A stretch of 64,000 bases of DNA from Notospermus geniculatus. Its lineage: Eukaryota > Nemertea > Pilidiophora > Heteronemertea > Lineidae. Made by a program: the position numbers and the translations under genes. The notes beneath the pieces were generated by a model. It saw only the letters and a list, made by a program, of their open reading frames with translations, made no database searches and was not told the origin of the DNA. How positions within the stretch are numbered: position 1 is the stretch's first letter; the number at the start of each line of letters is the position of its first letter. Of this stretch, positions 10,756 through 21,400 are shown in pieces. The stretch lies in contig NMRB01000984.1 in assembly GCA_002633025.1 (NCBI GenBank), positions 160,030 through 224,029 of the forward strand, in the 5' to 3' direction.

Positions 10756-12660
10756 GTGGTCACGATGATGTGTGTCGGGAAAACCGCCATTCGATCCGGA
10801 AAAATGTCAGCACTTTCGTCCGTGTGCTATCCCGATGTGTGGCGTGGACACTCACTTTTCGTCAATCTATCCAAAGGTGTATGGTACAGACGGGTACCGT
10901 CACTTCGAAATGAAAAACGCTTCGAACCCCACTGCTCAGGAGGTCAAGACTCAGCCGAACGTTTCAGCATTAGCTACAGACTCGGAGATGGCATGTGTGC
11001 TCCCTACTGTGTGATGGCGTACGTTAAATATGGAAACAAGAAGCACTTAGTTCGTGTACATGTACTTCTCGACAGTGGAAGTCAAGGATCGATTATCAGG
11101 GAGAACATCATTCCGATTAGTGACCACGACGTCACACAGACTTACAAAATCACGACCGCTGGTGGAGAAACCCTGCACAGAAAGCTGCGTGTGCTTGAAT
11201 GCCAGATTCAAAGCCTTGATGGAAACGTGAACAGGAAGGTGAACTTAATGGAAATGAAGAAGCCCTGTGGGAATGTCCCAGTCGTCAGCAGAGAAACTCT
11301 TAGTAAGTACCACCATCTACGTGACATTGACATTTGCGAGGCAACTTCCGCAGTCATCGATGTATTGCTTGGGGTGGATAATAGTGACATTGTGACACCA
11401 GATGTGAAAATCAGCAGTGAGAATGATGGCGAACCTATCGCTGCACGATGTCCCCTGGGGTGGTACATCCAAGGGGGATCACTGTCCGACTCGCCACAGC
11501 CCACCACTGCTGTGAACTTCATAAATGTGACGCCGTCTTGTGAGCTGGAGGAATTCCTCGGAATTGACAAAATGGGGATGGCTCCCAAGCCCTGTAAATG
11601 TTCTGCAGATCTCGAGAACCAACGGGCCACTGAAAGGATGCAACGGAGTCTGACACAACTCGAGGATGGGACCTACCAGATAAGTCTTCCGTGGAGGAAA
11701 CCCCCGTCAGATCTCCCAAACAACTACGAATATGCAGTGAAAAGACTTCACAATCTTGAGAAACAATTCAAAAACAAGCCACACGAGTGGGAAGTTTATA
11801 CGAAGCAGATGGGTGATCAAGTAAAGCGTGGCGTCGCGCGTGTTGTGCCACAAGCTGAACTCGAAGGGGACTTAAGCGACAAAAGTATGTGGTTTCTTCC
11901 CCACTTTGCCGTTTTGAAGGACTCTAAAACTAACCGGTCCACGTAGTTTACGACAGCAAAGCGAGATTTCAGGGATATTCACTGAACGACTACTTGGCTA
12001 AAGGAGAGTATATCAACCCGACGATATTTGACATCGGTCTTCGATTCCGCGAGTATGAGGTTGGTGTGACGGCTGAGATTTCAAAAATGTTCCAGGCATT
12101 CAAACTCACAAACGAGGATGCGCGTTACCATCGATACGTCTTTCGCCGCAACCCAGGCGATCCAATCCAAGTCTATGAACTCACCACTGTTACATTTGGT
12201 GATAAGTCATCACCCACCGCTGCTATTGTTGCGTTGCGCCACGTTGCACAAGCGCATGCGCCAGATGATCTCGAGATACAACGCGTCATCAATGAGCAAT
12301 TCTATATGGATGATCTCAACGATTCCCAACGTTCAGTTGATACTGTCTCACGTATGAAAGGGACACTCACGGGAACTCTCGGCAAAGGCAACATCCTTAT
12401 TCGGAAATTCATCTTCAACAAACCCGAGATATGCAATGTGGATTACGTTCCGGAGGATGGAATCAGTTCAGCACTTGGTATGGAATGGAATATTGAAAAG
12501 GATACACTACGTGTCAAGAAAGTTCACTCGGGATGCACACCTACGAAACGTGGCATATTGAAGCATACAGCTTCATACTATGACGTATGTGGAATGCTGT
12601 CGGGGATTATCATCCGGCCAAAGATGACTCTACAGAAACTGTGGCAGTATGACTTGGGAT
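10756..12660 (+). pseudogene. BEL/Pao protease and reverse transcriptase (5' part)
   Basis: The frame 10756-11946 contains the aspartic-protease motif LLDSGSQGS near 11070 (DUF1758-type) and continues into the start of the Pao reverse transcriptase (WFLPHFAVLKDS). After a frameshift near 11946, the frame 11994 onward carries the RT palm and thumb, including YMDD in QFYMDDLNDS at about 12305. The frame then runs into an insertion at 12661. The RT is thus broken by one frameshift and one insertion but keeps its catalytic motif. Confidence 0.8.
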
Positions 12661-13919
12661 TAGTCTCGCGCAACCAGCCCCTCGGTCATCATATAAAAAC
12701 TGGAACAGGATTTTGTTCCTGAGCGCTGAAACGCTGGCGCACCGGAACACAAACGCCCCGACGCCGCGTCATGGAACATGATTTTCTTGTTCCGTAGCGC
12801 CAGCTCCCGGCGCTATGTTTTTGAATGAAGCCATGCCACCAGCGCTTACGCTGTGGGACAAAAACGCTCGTCGCCGCGTCTTGGAACATGATTATCTTGT
12901 TCCGTGGCGCCAGTTTTGGAACATGATTATCTTGTTCCGTGGCGCCAGTTTTACAGCGCTATTATTTATTGTTGGCGCTCTGGGGCAGAATCTCCGTCGC
13001 CGCGTCTAGGAACATGATTTTCTTGTTCCGCGGCGCCAGTTTTACAGCGCTATTTATTCGATGGGCTCCCCATCGACATTGCTCTAGTTTGTACATGTAT
13101 TTATACTGTCTTCTGATGATGAGGAGGAATAAACAATTATATATTTCACTCAAATTCTAAATGTCTCCTTCTTCGTGAGCTCTTTTAATGTCACTTATTG
13201 CGCCAGTTTTCTTCACAGCTGGACAAACAAGTTACAGTTTTCCGATTTTCCGACGGGCGATTCTGTCCCACAGTGCCTAATCTCAAAAATAATAGCGCTG
13301 TAAAACTGGCGCCACGGAACAAGGAAATCATGTTCCAAGACGCGGCGACGGGCGATTGTGTCCCACAGCGCCGAGAAATAATAACGCTGTAAAACTGGCG
13401 CCACAGAACAAGAAAATCATGTACCAAGACGCGGCGACGGGCGATTCTGTCCTAGAGCGCCAAGAAATAATAACGCTGTAAAACTGGCGCCACAGAACAA
13501 GAAAATCATGTACCAAGACGCGGCGACGGGCGATTGTGTCCCACAGCGCCGAGAAATAACAGCGCTGTAAAACTGGCGCCACGGAACAAGAAAATCATGT
13601 TCCAAGACGCGGCGACGGGCGATTGTGTCCCACAGCGCCGAGAAATNTATAGTGTCTTTCATTGGAATTTCAGGCAAGTTTATTTATATTCTTTCGACTG
13701 GGGAGGGAATTATGCTATAAAAAGTGCAGTAGGCCGAACAGCGAGGGGTACAAAATACTGTAGTTTTACTCGCACGCTGCATACTTTTTGCTTTGATTGT
13801 GCATTGTGTTCTACGTCATCGGCGGTAGATTGTCCGCCATGATGGATTTTACAAGCAAAAGGTACCATCTGGACCAGACTCTAAAATTGAAAATTGCAGA
13901 GTCTGGTGGCACGAGACTA
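12661..13919. mobile_element. 1.26-kb insertion with 10-bp target duplication (Mutator-like non-autonomous element)
   Basis: The 10-mer GACTTGGGAT at 12651-12660 is repeated exactly at 13920-13929, and removing the interval rejoins the BEL/Pao RT reading (WQYDLG to DLGWD). The insert ends are inverted: left TAGTCTCGCGCAACCAG, right reading TAGTCTCGTGCCACCAG on the other strand. A 9-11-bp target duplication with short TIRs fits Mutator-like elements. The interior is filled by ~88-bp tandem repeats in both orientations. No transposase is present. An N at 13647 suggests the array is not fully assembled. Confidence 0.8.
12800..13646. repeat. ~88-bp tandem repeats, inverted arms
   Basis: About four head-to-tail units at 13286-13646, each containing GTAAAACTGGCGCCAC, AATCATGTWCCAAGACGCGG and GCGACGGGCGATT. 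Diverged copies in the opposite orientation occupy about 12800-13060. The two arrays could fold on each other. Each unit has internal GGCGCC and GAACAAGAAAATCATGTTCC dyads. Confidence 0.85.
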
Positions 13920-14840
13920 GACTTGGGATGGGATGCGTCCATTAGTTCTGACAGCGATCTCCACACAGAGCTGATGGCAATTCAGAATGATCTACAGGAT
14001 GTCTCGGATATTGAAATCAACCGTTGTCTCATTCCCGTTAGATATCTCGGTCAATCGGAACTACCCAGTGTCTCACTTCATGGCGCTGCTGATGCCTCGG
14101 AGGACCCCATGGGTATGGGGGTGTGGCTCAGATGGTCGGAGTCACAGGACAGCAAAGCTGAGCTTACGTTTGTCTGTGCTCGTGCTCGTGTCACTCGACT
14201 GAAGCAAACAAGCATCCCTCGGAAGGAGCTGCAAGCGCTACTACTTCTCAGTCGTCTTTTGCTGTCTGTCCGGGATGCTTTGCGTTTGGATATCGACTAC
14301 GTGAAGCTGTGGACTGATAGCAAAACCGCCATCAGCTGGCTAAGGGGCCAGTCAAAATCGTTTAAGTCGTACGTTGCATGCCGTGTGGGTGAAATCACCA
14401 CTGAACTCGATCCGATCAAGGACATTGCCTTTGTACCCTCAGAAGAAAACGTTATCGATCTTGTGTCACGAGGAATGAACGTCGATGGGATGAAGAAAGT
14501 ACTAGCGGGACCTACTTACCTTCAGGAACCACCGTCTTGCTGGCCAGTGCAACCGGAAAGCACTCAAGTTGACCGAGAGGACTCTGAACTGAAAAAGTTC
14601 CATGTTCGCAATGCTAAGGTGTTGGCATTACGTGTTGATGCTGAGGAGCCTATTATGGATCCAACTAGTTCTCAAGTTGGTCGCACTTACTGATGATTAC
14701 CGCCCGCATTCTGTCATTGAGAGACCTGCCAAAGGGACAATGGCTGAAACAGCTGATCTCCAAACTGTGTGAACATCCGTCCCTCCGTTACATTAGAGAA
14801 GCGGAGGTTTACTGGATCCGACAGGCTCAGAAAGACATTG
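13920..14840 (+). pseudogene. BEL/Pao RT end and RNase H
   Basis: The frame opens inside the preceding insertion and enters element sequence at the second GACTTGGGAT. It carries a Pao-type RNase H with catalytic acids in AADASEDPMG, RKELQALL and LWTDSKTAISWL, and a later FVPSEENVIDLVSRG motif. The frame ends at 14693 and continues in a second frame (RQAQKDID) until the LINE insertion. Function is lost because the ORF is separated from its start. Confidence 0.8.
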
Positions 14841-14877
<37 letters not shown>

Positions 14878-16399
14878 GACCAACACATTTACAAGAGTTT
14901 GTTTACAATATAGTATAACGATGGCCAGGACACAAACAAGGCCTCTTGTGGCCGCTGGCGTTTGTGCCCTTGCATACATAAGTAAATGCTACCTGTATAG
15001 AAACAATTTACAAAGAGAAAGAGAATAAGGAAAAACCAACTGACACCAAGACATTAAAAGTTTGCATTACGAGAATTACAAGTATAACCAACTGACACCA
15101 AGACATTAAAAGTTAGCAGTACGAAAATTACAACTGTAACAATTTGGAACGGTACAATCAACTTTATACGCAGCTAGTATAGTATTTTTATAATATTGTG
15201 AAAAACCTTGAATGCTGTGTGTATGAAGTTTATCAGTTATACAATTTGGGAGGGAATTGTGTAGTCGAGCAACGCTGTATCTAGGAATAAATTTTGCATA
15301 ATCATGTCTCGTTAAAGGTAAAGCTAAGTTATTGTTATTTCTCGTGCCATAGGTATGGATTTCATGATTCTGGGTGAAGTAGTCACGCTGGAAATAGGTA
15401 GGGAGATCATTATTGAAGTACTTAAATAGAAATTTCATTTGGACGACGGAGTGTAGATCTGGAAGTTTCAGCAATTTATAGAATTTGAAGAGAGGTTCCG
15501 TATGGGCAAGACGATGACTTCTGGTGATCGTGCGGACAGCTTTTTTCTGTAGTTTTAGGATGTCGGTACAATTATAGCCCCAAGAAAGCGATTGGTATGT
15601 GAGATGAGGTGTGATGAGAGAATGGTAAATGGTAAGAAGTGTTTTTTGCGGAACAAAAAATTTTATATTGTTTAATATACCAATGACTCTGGATATTTTG
15701 GCTGATATATGTTTTTTATGTAACGACCAATTTAATGTATTACTCATGAAGAGACCAAGAAAGTTAAAACTTTCAACGCGTTCTAATGGAATTGTATCTA
15801 TTCTTAGGTCCAAGGGGATAGGATTTGAACCTTGTCGTTCGTAAATCATATATTTGGTTTTCATAATATTTAATGACAATTTATTTGCTCTCAGCCAGTT
15901 TGTGATTTTGGAAAGTTCCTTATTAATAGTACGACTTAGTTCGTTAGGTTGAGAGAGTGATCCAAGTTGAGATAGTTCGGTTTCTAGTGTGGTGTCATCA
16001 GCAAACATAATGAAGTTAAATTGGTCACTTGCGAGGTTCAGGTCATTAACATAGATTATGAAAAAGAGTGGTCCAAGGATCGAACCTTGAGGGACCCCGG
16101 TACTTATTGATTCGTATTTAGATGAGGTGCCAGCTAGATCGACATATTGTTGTCTGTTAGAGATATAGCTTCGAATAAGGTCAAGGGCGTGATCCGAGAG
16201 GCCATAATGATTTAATTTTTGAAGCAAAATGTCATGATCTAAGGTGTCAAATGCTTTGGATAAATCCATGAATATAGCAAGTGACTTTTTACCGCTGTCT
16301 AATGACTTAGTTATTCTGTCTATCAATTCAGCTGCCGCTAGGTCAGTAGAGTGTTTGGCACGAAAACCATATTGACTTCCAAAAAATAAATTATTTGTG
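14841..16399 (-). mobile_element. 5'-truncated CR1/L2-like LINE
   Basis: Minus-strand insertion inside the BEL/Pao element. It ends in a (TTA)n run at 14841-14877, which is the 3' tail of the LINE, and starts abruptly near 16399. The open frame (about 16397 to 15106) encodes the C-terminal half of a non-LTR reverse transcriptase. Visible motifs are DLSKAFDTLDHDIL, GVPQGSILGPL and the catalytic FADDTTL. Endonuclease and N-terminal RT regions are missing, as expected for 5' truncation. The remaining frame has no stop, so the insertion is fairly young. Only a weak GATT is shared by the flanks. Confidence 0.85.
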
Positions 16400-16422
16400 T
16401 CGATTTCTCAGATCACCACATC

Positions 16423-16790
16423 ATGAGACTGAATCCGATATTTGACGAGTCTGAAAAAGTGTACCGAGTCGGAGGACGTGTGGACAGAGCTCCACTCTCG
16501 TACGATTGTCATCCCTACTTGCTGCCGAAGAAAGGGCACATACCCACATTGATTTCCCACAAATATGCCCTTCACGGTGGCCACCTACGCACGGTTGCTG
16601 AAATTCGCAAGAAATATTGGATTGTTGGTGACGTCAAACTCGCAAAGGCGGAGATCCGTGATTGCAAAATCTGCATCCGTAACCGAGGAAAACCAGTTCA
16701 ACAATTCATGGCTGACTTGCCGGACTTTAGAATCAAACCGTTCACGCCTGCGTTTCATACTACATTGGTAGATTACCTGGGACTTATCTG
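16423..16790 (+). pseudogene. BEL/Pao integrase N-terminus
   Basis: Resumes the BEL/Pao protein after the LINE: RLNPIFDESEKVYRVGGRVD, then an H2C2 zinc finger (HKYALHGGH and CKICIRNRG). The first catalytic aspartate of the DDE integrase core follows in LVDYLGLI near 16770. The frame is then interrupted by the tRNA-related repeat. Confidence 0.8.
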
Positions 16791-17265
16791 TGTCAAACTC
16801 AATCTGAACAAGCCTGGTGGCGACCGGGTTCACGAAGTGACGTTCAGATCATGAGACTGCAGCAGTTAGTTGGGGGTATAGATGTTTGGTTTGGGCAGCT
16901 GAAAGAAACTCGATAGCAGGACAAGTCCTTACATCCAAACAGAGAAAATCCTTGTGAATAAAAAGAAAAGAAATGGAGAGAAAAAATTTCTTCCACCACC
17001 CGGGCTCGAACCCATGGTCATAGACAACCATAGCCGTAACACTGAACCCACTGGAAAATACTGATAACCCAAATGCGGCGATGTCCTATATTCACCATCA
17101 ACACTGACCCCAATTATCAACTCATCCATAAGGCATCCCTTTATTTTAGTCCCAAGAAGGCTACCTGAATAGAACAAAAATTTCGTGCCAATTGGTGCTA
17201 TATTAAGTGAATAAACCCGTGTGACAAGAAATGATGTGGCACGAAAATAACGTCACTTCGTGAAC
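16790..17265 (-). mobile_element. tRNA-derived SINE-like / TIR element (copy 1)
   Basis: Splits the integrase between its first and second catalytic residues. The element has inverted ends: GTTCACGAAGTGACGTT near 16828 and AACGTCACTTCGTGAAC at about 17248-17264. On the minus strand its centre has a tRNA-like promoter with a B box GGTTCGAGCCCGGG and an A-box-like segment upstream. A related copy lies at 34540-35060 and an end fragment at about 33466-33680. AACAA occurs at both boundaries and could be a target duplication, but the same word is present in other copies, so this is uncertain. Confidence 0.65.
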
Positions 17266-18115
17266 AATACCACAACGAAAGGATGTGGTGCCCTCTTCAC
17301 ATGTGCAGTCGTCAGGGCAGTACATATCACGTGCGTGCAAGATTTGACCACGGAAGCATTTCTACAGGCATTGGAACGTTTTATCAGTATTCGAGGTGCA
17401 CCAGCCCTCATGGTGAGCGATAACGCAACATGTTTCCGTGGAGCAGACAAGGAGATACGTCAACTGGGACTGAAATTGGATCATGACAAGATTCAATCCA
17501 CACTGCTCAGCATTGAATGGAGATTCGGTCCGCCAGATGGCCCTCATCACCAAGGGGCTGTCGAACGCATGGTGCAGGAAGTGAAACGTGCGATGAAAGT
17601 ACTTGTGAAAGCCGACAAGCTCACATTCATTGAGTGGGAGACTGTCTTCGCTCAAATCTCGGCTGTGCTCAATTGTCGTCCAATCACAGCAGTCTCCTCG
17701 TCGCCTCTTGATGATCCACCAGTCACTCCTAATCACTTCCTGATTGGGAGAGGGGAATTACCCTCACCAGTTGTTCCCTGTGCTCTATTCGTAGGGAACC
17801 TGAACAAGCGTCGCCAGTTATATGTAATGAGATCGTCGAAAACTTCTGGAAACGCTGGATCTCGGGAATCCAGAAACTGTCGCCGCGACCAAAATGGTCT
17901 ACAGAACGTGAGAATCTCGTCAAACACGATGTCGTTCTCAAGCGTGGAGAGTGGAAAATGGCCAAAATTGTTGATGTGCACCCGGGACAAGACGGACTTG
18001 TTCGCGTCGTTGAAGTGCGCTTTGCGAATGGACAGATCTTGAGATGTCCGATTTCAAGGTTAATCTTGCTTATGAAAGCATCGGAGAGGACAGACATTCC
18101 GAATGATACCTAAAA
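17262..18115 (+). pseudogene. BEL/Pao integrase core and C-terminal domain
   Basis: Contains the second and third catalytic residues of the DDE core (MVSDNATCF near 17410 and GAVERMVQE near 17560), followed by the LNCRPIT and NHFLIGRG motifs typical of Pao integrases. A DUF5641-like tail is readable only after a shift near 17830. The polyprotein would end near 18113 (ending DIPNDT). The integrase is disrupted both by the repeat insertion and by this frameshift. Confidence 0.8.
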
Positions 18116-18972
18116 TCTCTTGAAAGTTCTTCGTGTTGTGAACTCTTGTCTCTTGCGCTGTTTCCGAATTCTGAGACTTGCGATGTCAATCAGTAATGCG
18201 TCAAGACTGTGTAGATGAGGAAGAATGACCTCATGTCTTCATGGTCTTGTGCGCGTCAGGGTTTGGGCAGTCTACCCCATCCCTGAAAGTGATTCAGTTG
18301 TCCACTGTGTTTTCTTGTTTGTATGTGTTTGTTGTTGCATTCACTTGTCTGGACTTGCATTTCATTCGCTGTGTTTGCTATTTGTGTCTGTCTGTAAGCA
18401 TATCAGAGCATGTACAATTCATTCTCTGTAATAGTATGGAGGTTCCCAATTTCAAGATATTTACCTCAAAGTGAACGTTTCCAAGAATTCAAGGTGAATT
18501 CTAGTCGTTATTTGGTGTTGATAATTGCAATGAGTTTAATCTTGAATTTTAGGTGCCAGTATTTGTTTCTGCGATTATTCGGATAAGGTTAATTGTTATT
18601 GGAGAGTTGATTTGAGAATGCTGGTTTGAAACTCAGAGAGCTTTAGATGGTGAACCAACAGTTTGAAAATCTCTATTTTACAGAGTTTATTTTGCTAAGT
18701 GCTTGTGAGTTTACTTGAAATGTAAAGCTAAATTTTCTATGAGTGGTTCTACGTGTAAGGTACTGCATGTAGATCTAGGCCTTTGTAAGTTTGACAAGTT
18801 GTTGAATTGTATTTGTTTACAGCATAGATCTGATGTTATATTGTGTCGATCTTGATTCAGAATTTAAGTTCTATTGACATGCCTGTCAAAGGATGTCCCC
18901 TGGGATGTCGTGTTCGCTTTTGTCTTCGGCTATTCGTGCTGGAGGTTCCCGGCCCGGCTGGAATACTATTTT
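18116..18972. other. Possible 3' LTR region of the BEL/Pao element
   Basis: T-rich non-coding sequence directly downstream of the BEL/Pao polyprotein, where a 3' LTR is expected. I could not match it to sequence upstream of 9434, so it remains unproven. No other gene is seen. Confidence 0.3.
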
Positions 18973-20290
18973 TGTTAGAAAAAGTTATCTCCGAGTTCGA
19001 ATACTTACTGTATGGACTTACATTTGAACCAATCTCGCCCCCAGTATTTCCCGTCGAGAACAAAAACAACCACGTGACTCCAACCACCAATCCGCAAGGA
19101 GCACATCTGGTCGCCCACCATATGGGCTGATTCATACTCGCTTGCGGACCGTCAAGCGCATGAAACTGATCGCAGGTTTCCACGACGTGAATGTGCACAC
19201 GCAGTGAAATTTATCATAGTCGGCGCAAAATCCGGACGGAGTATGAATCAGCCTTAACTCGTCCATTCTATTACGAGACGACGGAACCCAACCCCACATA
19301 GACGAGTAGAGGGGAGGAAGGGAGGGCCGTCCATAGGGTAAGTATTCGAACTCGGAGATAACTTTTTCTAACCCATTTCAGATCCGCATTGCACAGCGGC
19401 TCAAACGGCGCCTCGCACAACTTATTCAAGACTAATTGCAGGTTCCAACCCGGAACCAGCTTCCTCGTCGGAGGCCTCTGAACAAAGAAAGACTTAATCA
19501 TACTCGATAAATGCGCATTCGCGCCTACCGGCACCCCACCCCAACCGGGGTGGACCTTAGAAATGGCGCTGCGGTACGCCCTAATTGTGCGGGCCGACAA
19601 ACCCTTTACCGCAAACAGAAATTCCAAAAAGTCTGCTATCTGTGGCAGGGACGCTCTTAAAGGGACCACGCCCCTACTGTGGGCCCACTTATAGAAAGCG
19701 CAAAGCTTATAGTCGTAAGCCCTCGAAGTGGACGGCCTACAGGATGTCGCCACCCTCCTGGCATCCTGGGAACCCAGGGCATTTCCACTCTGCATAGCGC
19801 GTTACAATGCCCTGGGGAAACCCACCCCGTTTCGGTGGGGAAGAGGGCTGTAAAAGAAAACGCTTAGCTCCGCGCCGCGTCGCGCTAGTCTGTCACCGGC
19901 TTTACACGCCGTGTCGGCAGATGATTGAGAAGTTCAACAATATTACTATTTTTGTTAGAAAAAGTTATCTCCGAGTTCGAATACTTACCCTATGGACTTA
20001 CATTTGAACCAATCTCGCCCCCAGTATTTCCCGTCGAGAACAAAAACAACCACGTGACTCCAACCACCAATCCGCAAGGAGCACATCTGGTCGCCCACCA
20101 TAACTCGTCCATTCTATTACGAGACGGCGGAACCCAACCCCACATAGACGAGTAGAGGGGAGGAAGGGAGGGCCGTCCATAGGGTAAGTATTCGAACTCG
20201 GAGATAACTTTTTCTAACAAAAATAGTAATCTCCTTCGTTCTCTACTTACCCTATGGACTTACATTTGAACCAAACAGAATCACAGGCCC
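18973..20290 (-). mobile_element. DIRS terminal-repeat cluster with recombinase fragment
   Basis: Two copies of the DIRS inverted terminal repeat (18973-19130 and 19945-20110) are each followed by the motif ACGAGTAGAGGGGAGGAAGG and an inverted return of GAGTTCGAATACTTACCCTA. Between them, 19375-19790 is a fragment of the tyrosine recombinase (RRVATSCRPSTSRAYDY). The unit 19945-20220 is itself a hairpin with ~55-bp arms. DIRS elements carry split inverted repeats plus an internal complementary region, which this resembles. The arrangement is a partial, rearranged copy. Confidence 0.7.
19123..19254. mobile_element. 132-bp MITE with TA target duplication
   Basis: The paralogous DIRS repeat at about 20095-20110 reads CCCACCATAACTCG without interruption, whereas this copy carries a 132-bp insert flanked by TA on both sides. 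The insert ends are inverted (TGGGCTGATTCATACTC and GAGTATGAATCAGCCT). The empty site inside the same window makes the insertion and its TA duplication explicit. Confidence 0.85.
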
Positions 20291-20319
20291 CGGAGGCGGG
20301 ACCGTCCTATGACCCCGCA

Positions 20320-21400
20320 CTACTTTCCGATAACCGACCGAGAGAAATCTCCGCGGCCAGATGCAAAGTCCCTCACATAAAAATTCGTGAAGGTCGACTC
20401 CGCCTTCCAGGAGGCAGCTTCTAGAATGTCCTGGACGGCCACCCCCTTGAACAAGGCCCAGGAGGTGGAAATAGCCCGGGTGTCATGCGCCGAGACCCGG
20501 GAAAACTCCTGGTCTGAAGCTGTAGCATAGGCATACTTCACCGTCTTAACTACCCACCTGGCTAGCGTGTCCCTCGAAGCAGGCACATGATGCCCCTTAC
20601 GGTACGTCAAGAAGAGCCTCTTCTCCTCTCCTCTCAAGCCCTCCGTCCGCTTGAGGTAAAAGGACAGTGCCCGACAAGGGCAGAGCAAACGGTCCTCTGG
20701 AATAGACGAGACCCTAGACATCTTAGTCAAAAGAATAGACTTAGCCAAATAATTGATTGAATCATTTTTAGCCAGGAAACCCGGCGCGGGAATCAAGCAA
20801 GTCCCCGACTGGTTCTCCCTAATGTGGCCCTGCCCCACCGACAAGGCCTGCAAACAAGAAACGCGTCTACCCGACGCTAACGCAACTAAAAAGACGGCCT
20901 TCAGCGACAACCATTTCAGATCCGCGTTGCACAGCGGCTCAAACGGCGCCTCGCACAACTTATTCAAGACTAATTGCAGGTTCCAACCCGGAACCAGCTT
21001 CCTCGTCGGAGGCCTCTGAACAAAGAAAGACTTAATCATTCTCGATAAATGCGCATTCGCGCCTACCGGCACCCCTCCCCAACCGGGGTGAACCTTAGAA
21101 ATGGCGCTGCGGTACGCCCTAATTGTGCGGGCCGACAGACCCTTTACCGCAAACAGAAATTCCAAAAAGTCCGCTATCTGCGGCAGGGACGCTCTTAAAG
21201 GGACCACGCCCCTACTGTGGGCCCACTTATAGAAAGCGCAAAGCTTATAGTCGTAAGCCCTCGAAGTGGACGGCCTACAGGATGTCGCCACCCTCCTGGC
21301 TGCAGCCTCTGAGAATCCCTGCTGAACCAGCCCTTCTGCTACAATCTCCACGCAGCTAACTTTAATGTTGTCAGGCCCCGGTTCACCACCCCGCTGTGCG
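20320..21400 (-). CDS. DIRS tyrosine recombinase
   Basis: The minus-strand frame ending at 20320 encodes a phage-integrase-fold tyrosine recombinase of about 340 residues, the integration enzyme of DIRS elements. An N-terminal core-binding-type segment (STSRAYDYKLCAFYKW) is followed by the catalytic domain. Arg is in ASGRRVSCLQAL, the His-x-x-Arg pair is in SAHDTRAIST, and the nucleophilic Tyr is in FTNFYVRDF. All four catalytic positions expected of the family are present, with no internal stop. It overlaps the RT/RNase H frame just upstream, the usual layout of DIRS-like elements, so the exact translation start is unclear. Confidence 0.85.

Larger units (their letters stand above)
9434..18115 (+). 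mobile_element. Decayed BEL/Pao LTR retrotransposon with three nested insertions
   Basis: Domains run in BEL/Pao order: gag (DUF1759-like), zinc-knuckle, aspartic protease (DUF1758-like), reverse transcriptase, RNase H, H2C2 integrase zinc finger, integrase core and C-terminal DUF5641-like domain. The reading frame changes repeatedly, and the element is split by insertions at 12661-13919, 14841-16399 and about 16790-17265. A TGGGGCGCCCAACACG stretch at about 9434 resembles a lysine-tRNA primer binding site and could mark the end of a 5' LTR. I could not find a matching pair of LTRs, so the outer limits are approximate. The element is inactive. Confidence 0.85.

Noticed and set aside
12689-13677. 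Multiple repetitive ORFs (APVLQRYY type) on both strands
   Set aside because: They are translations of the 88-bp tandem array within the Mutator-like insert.
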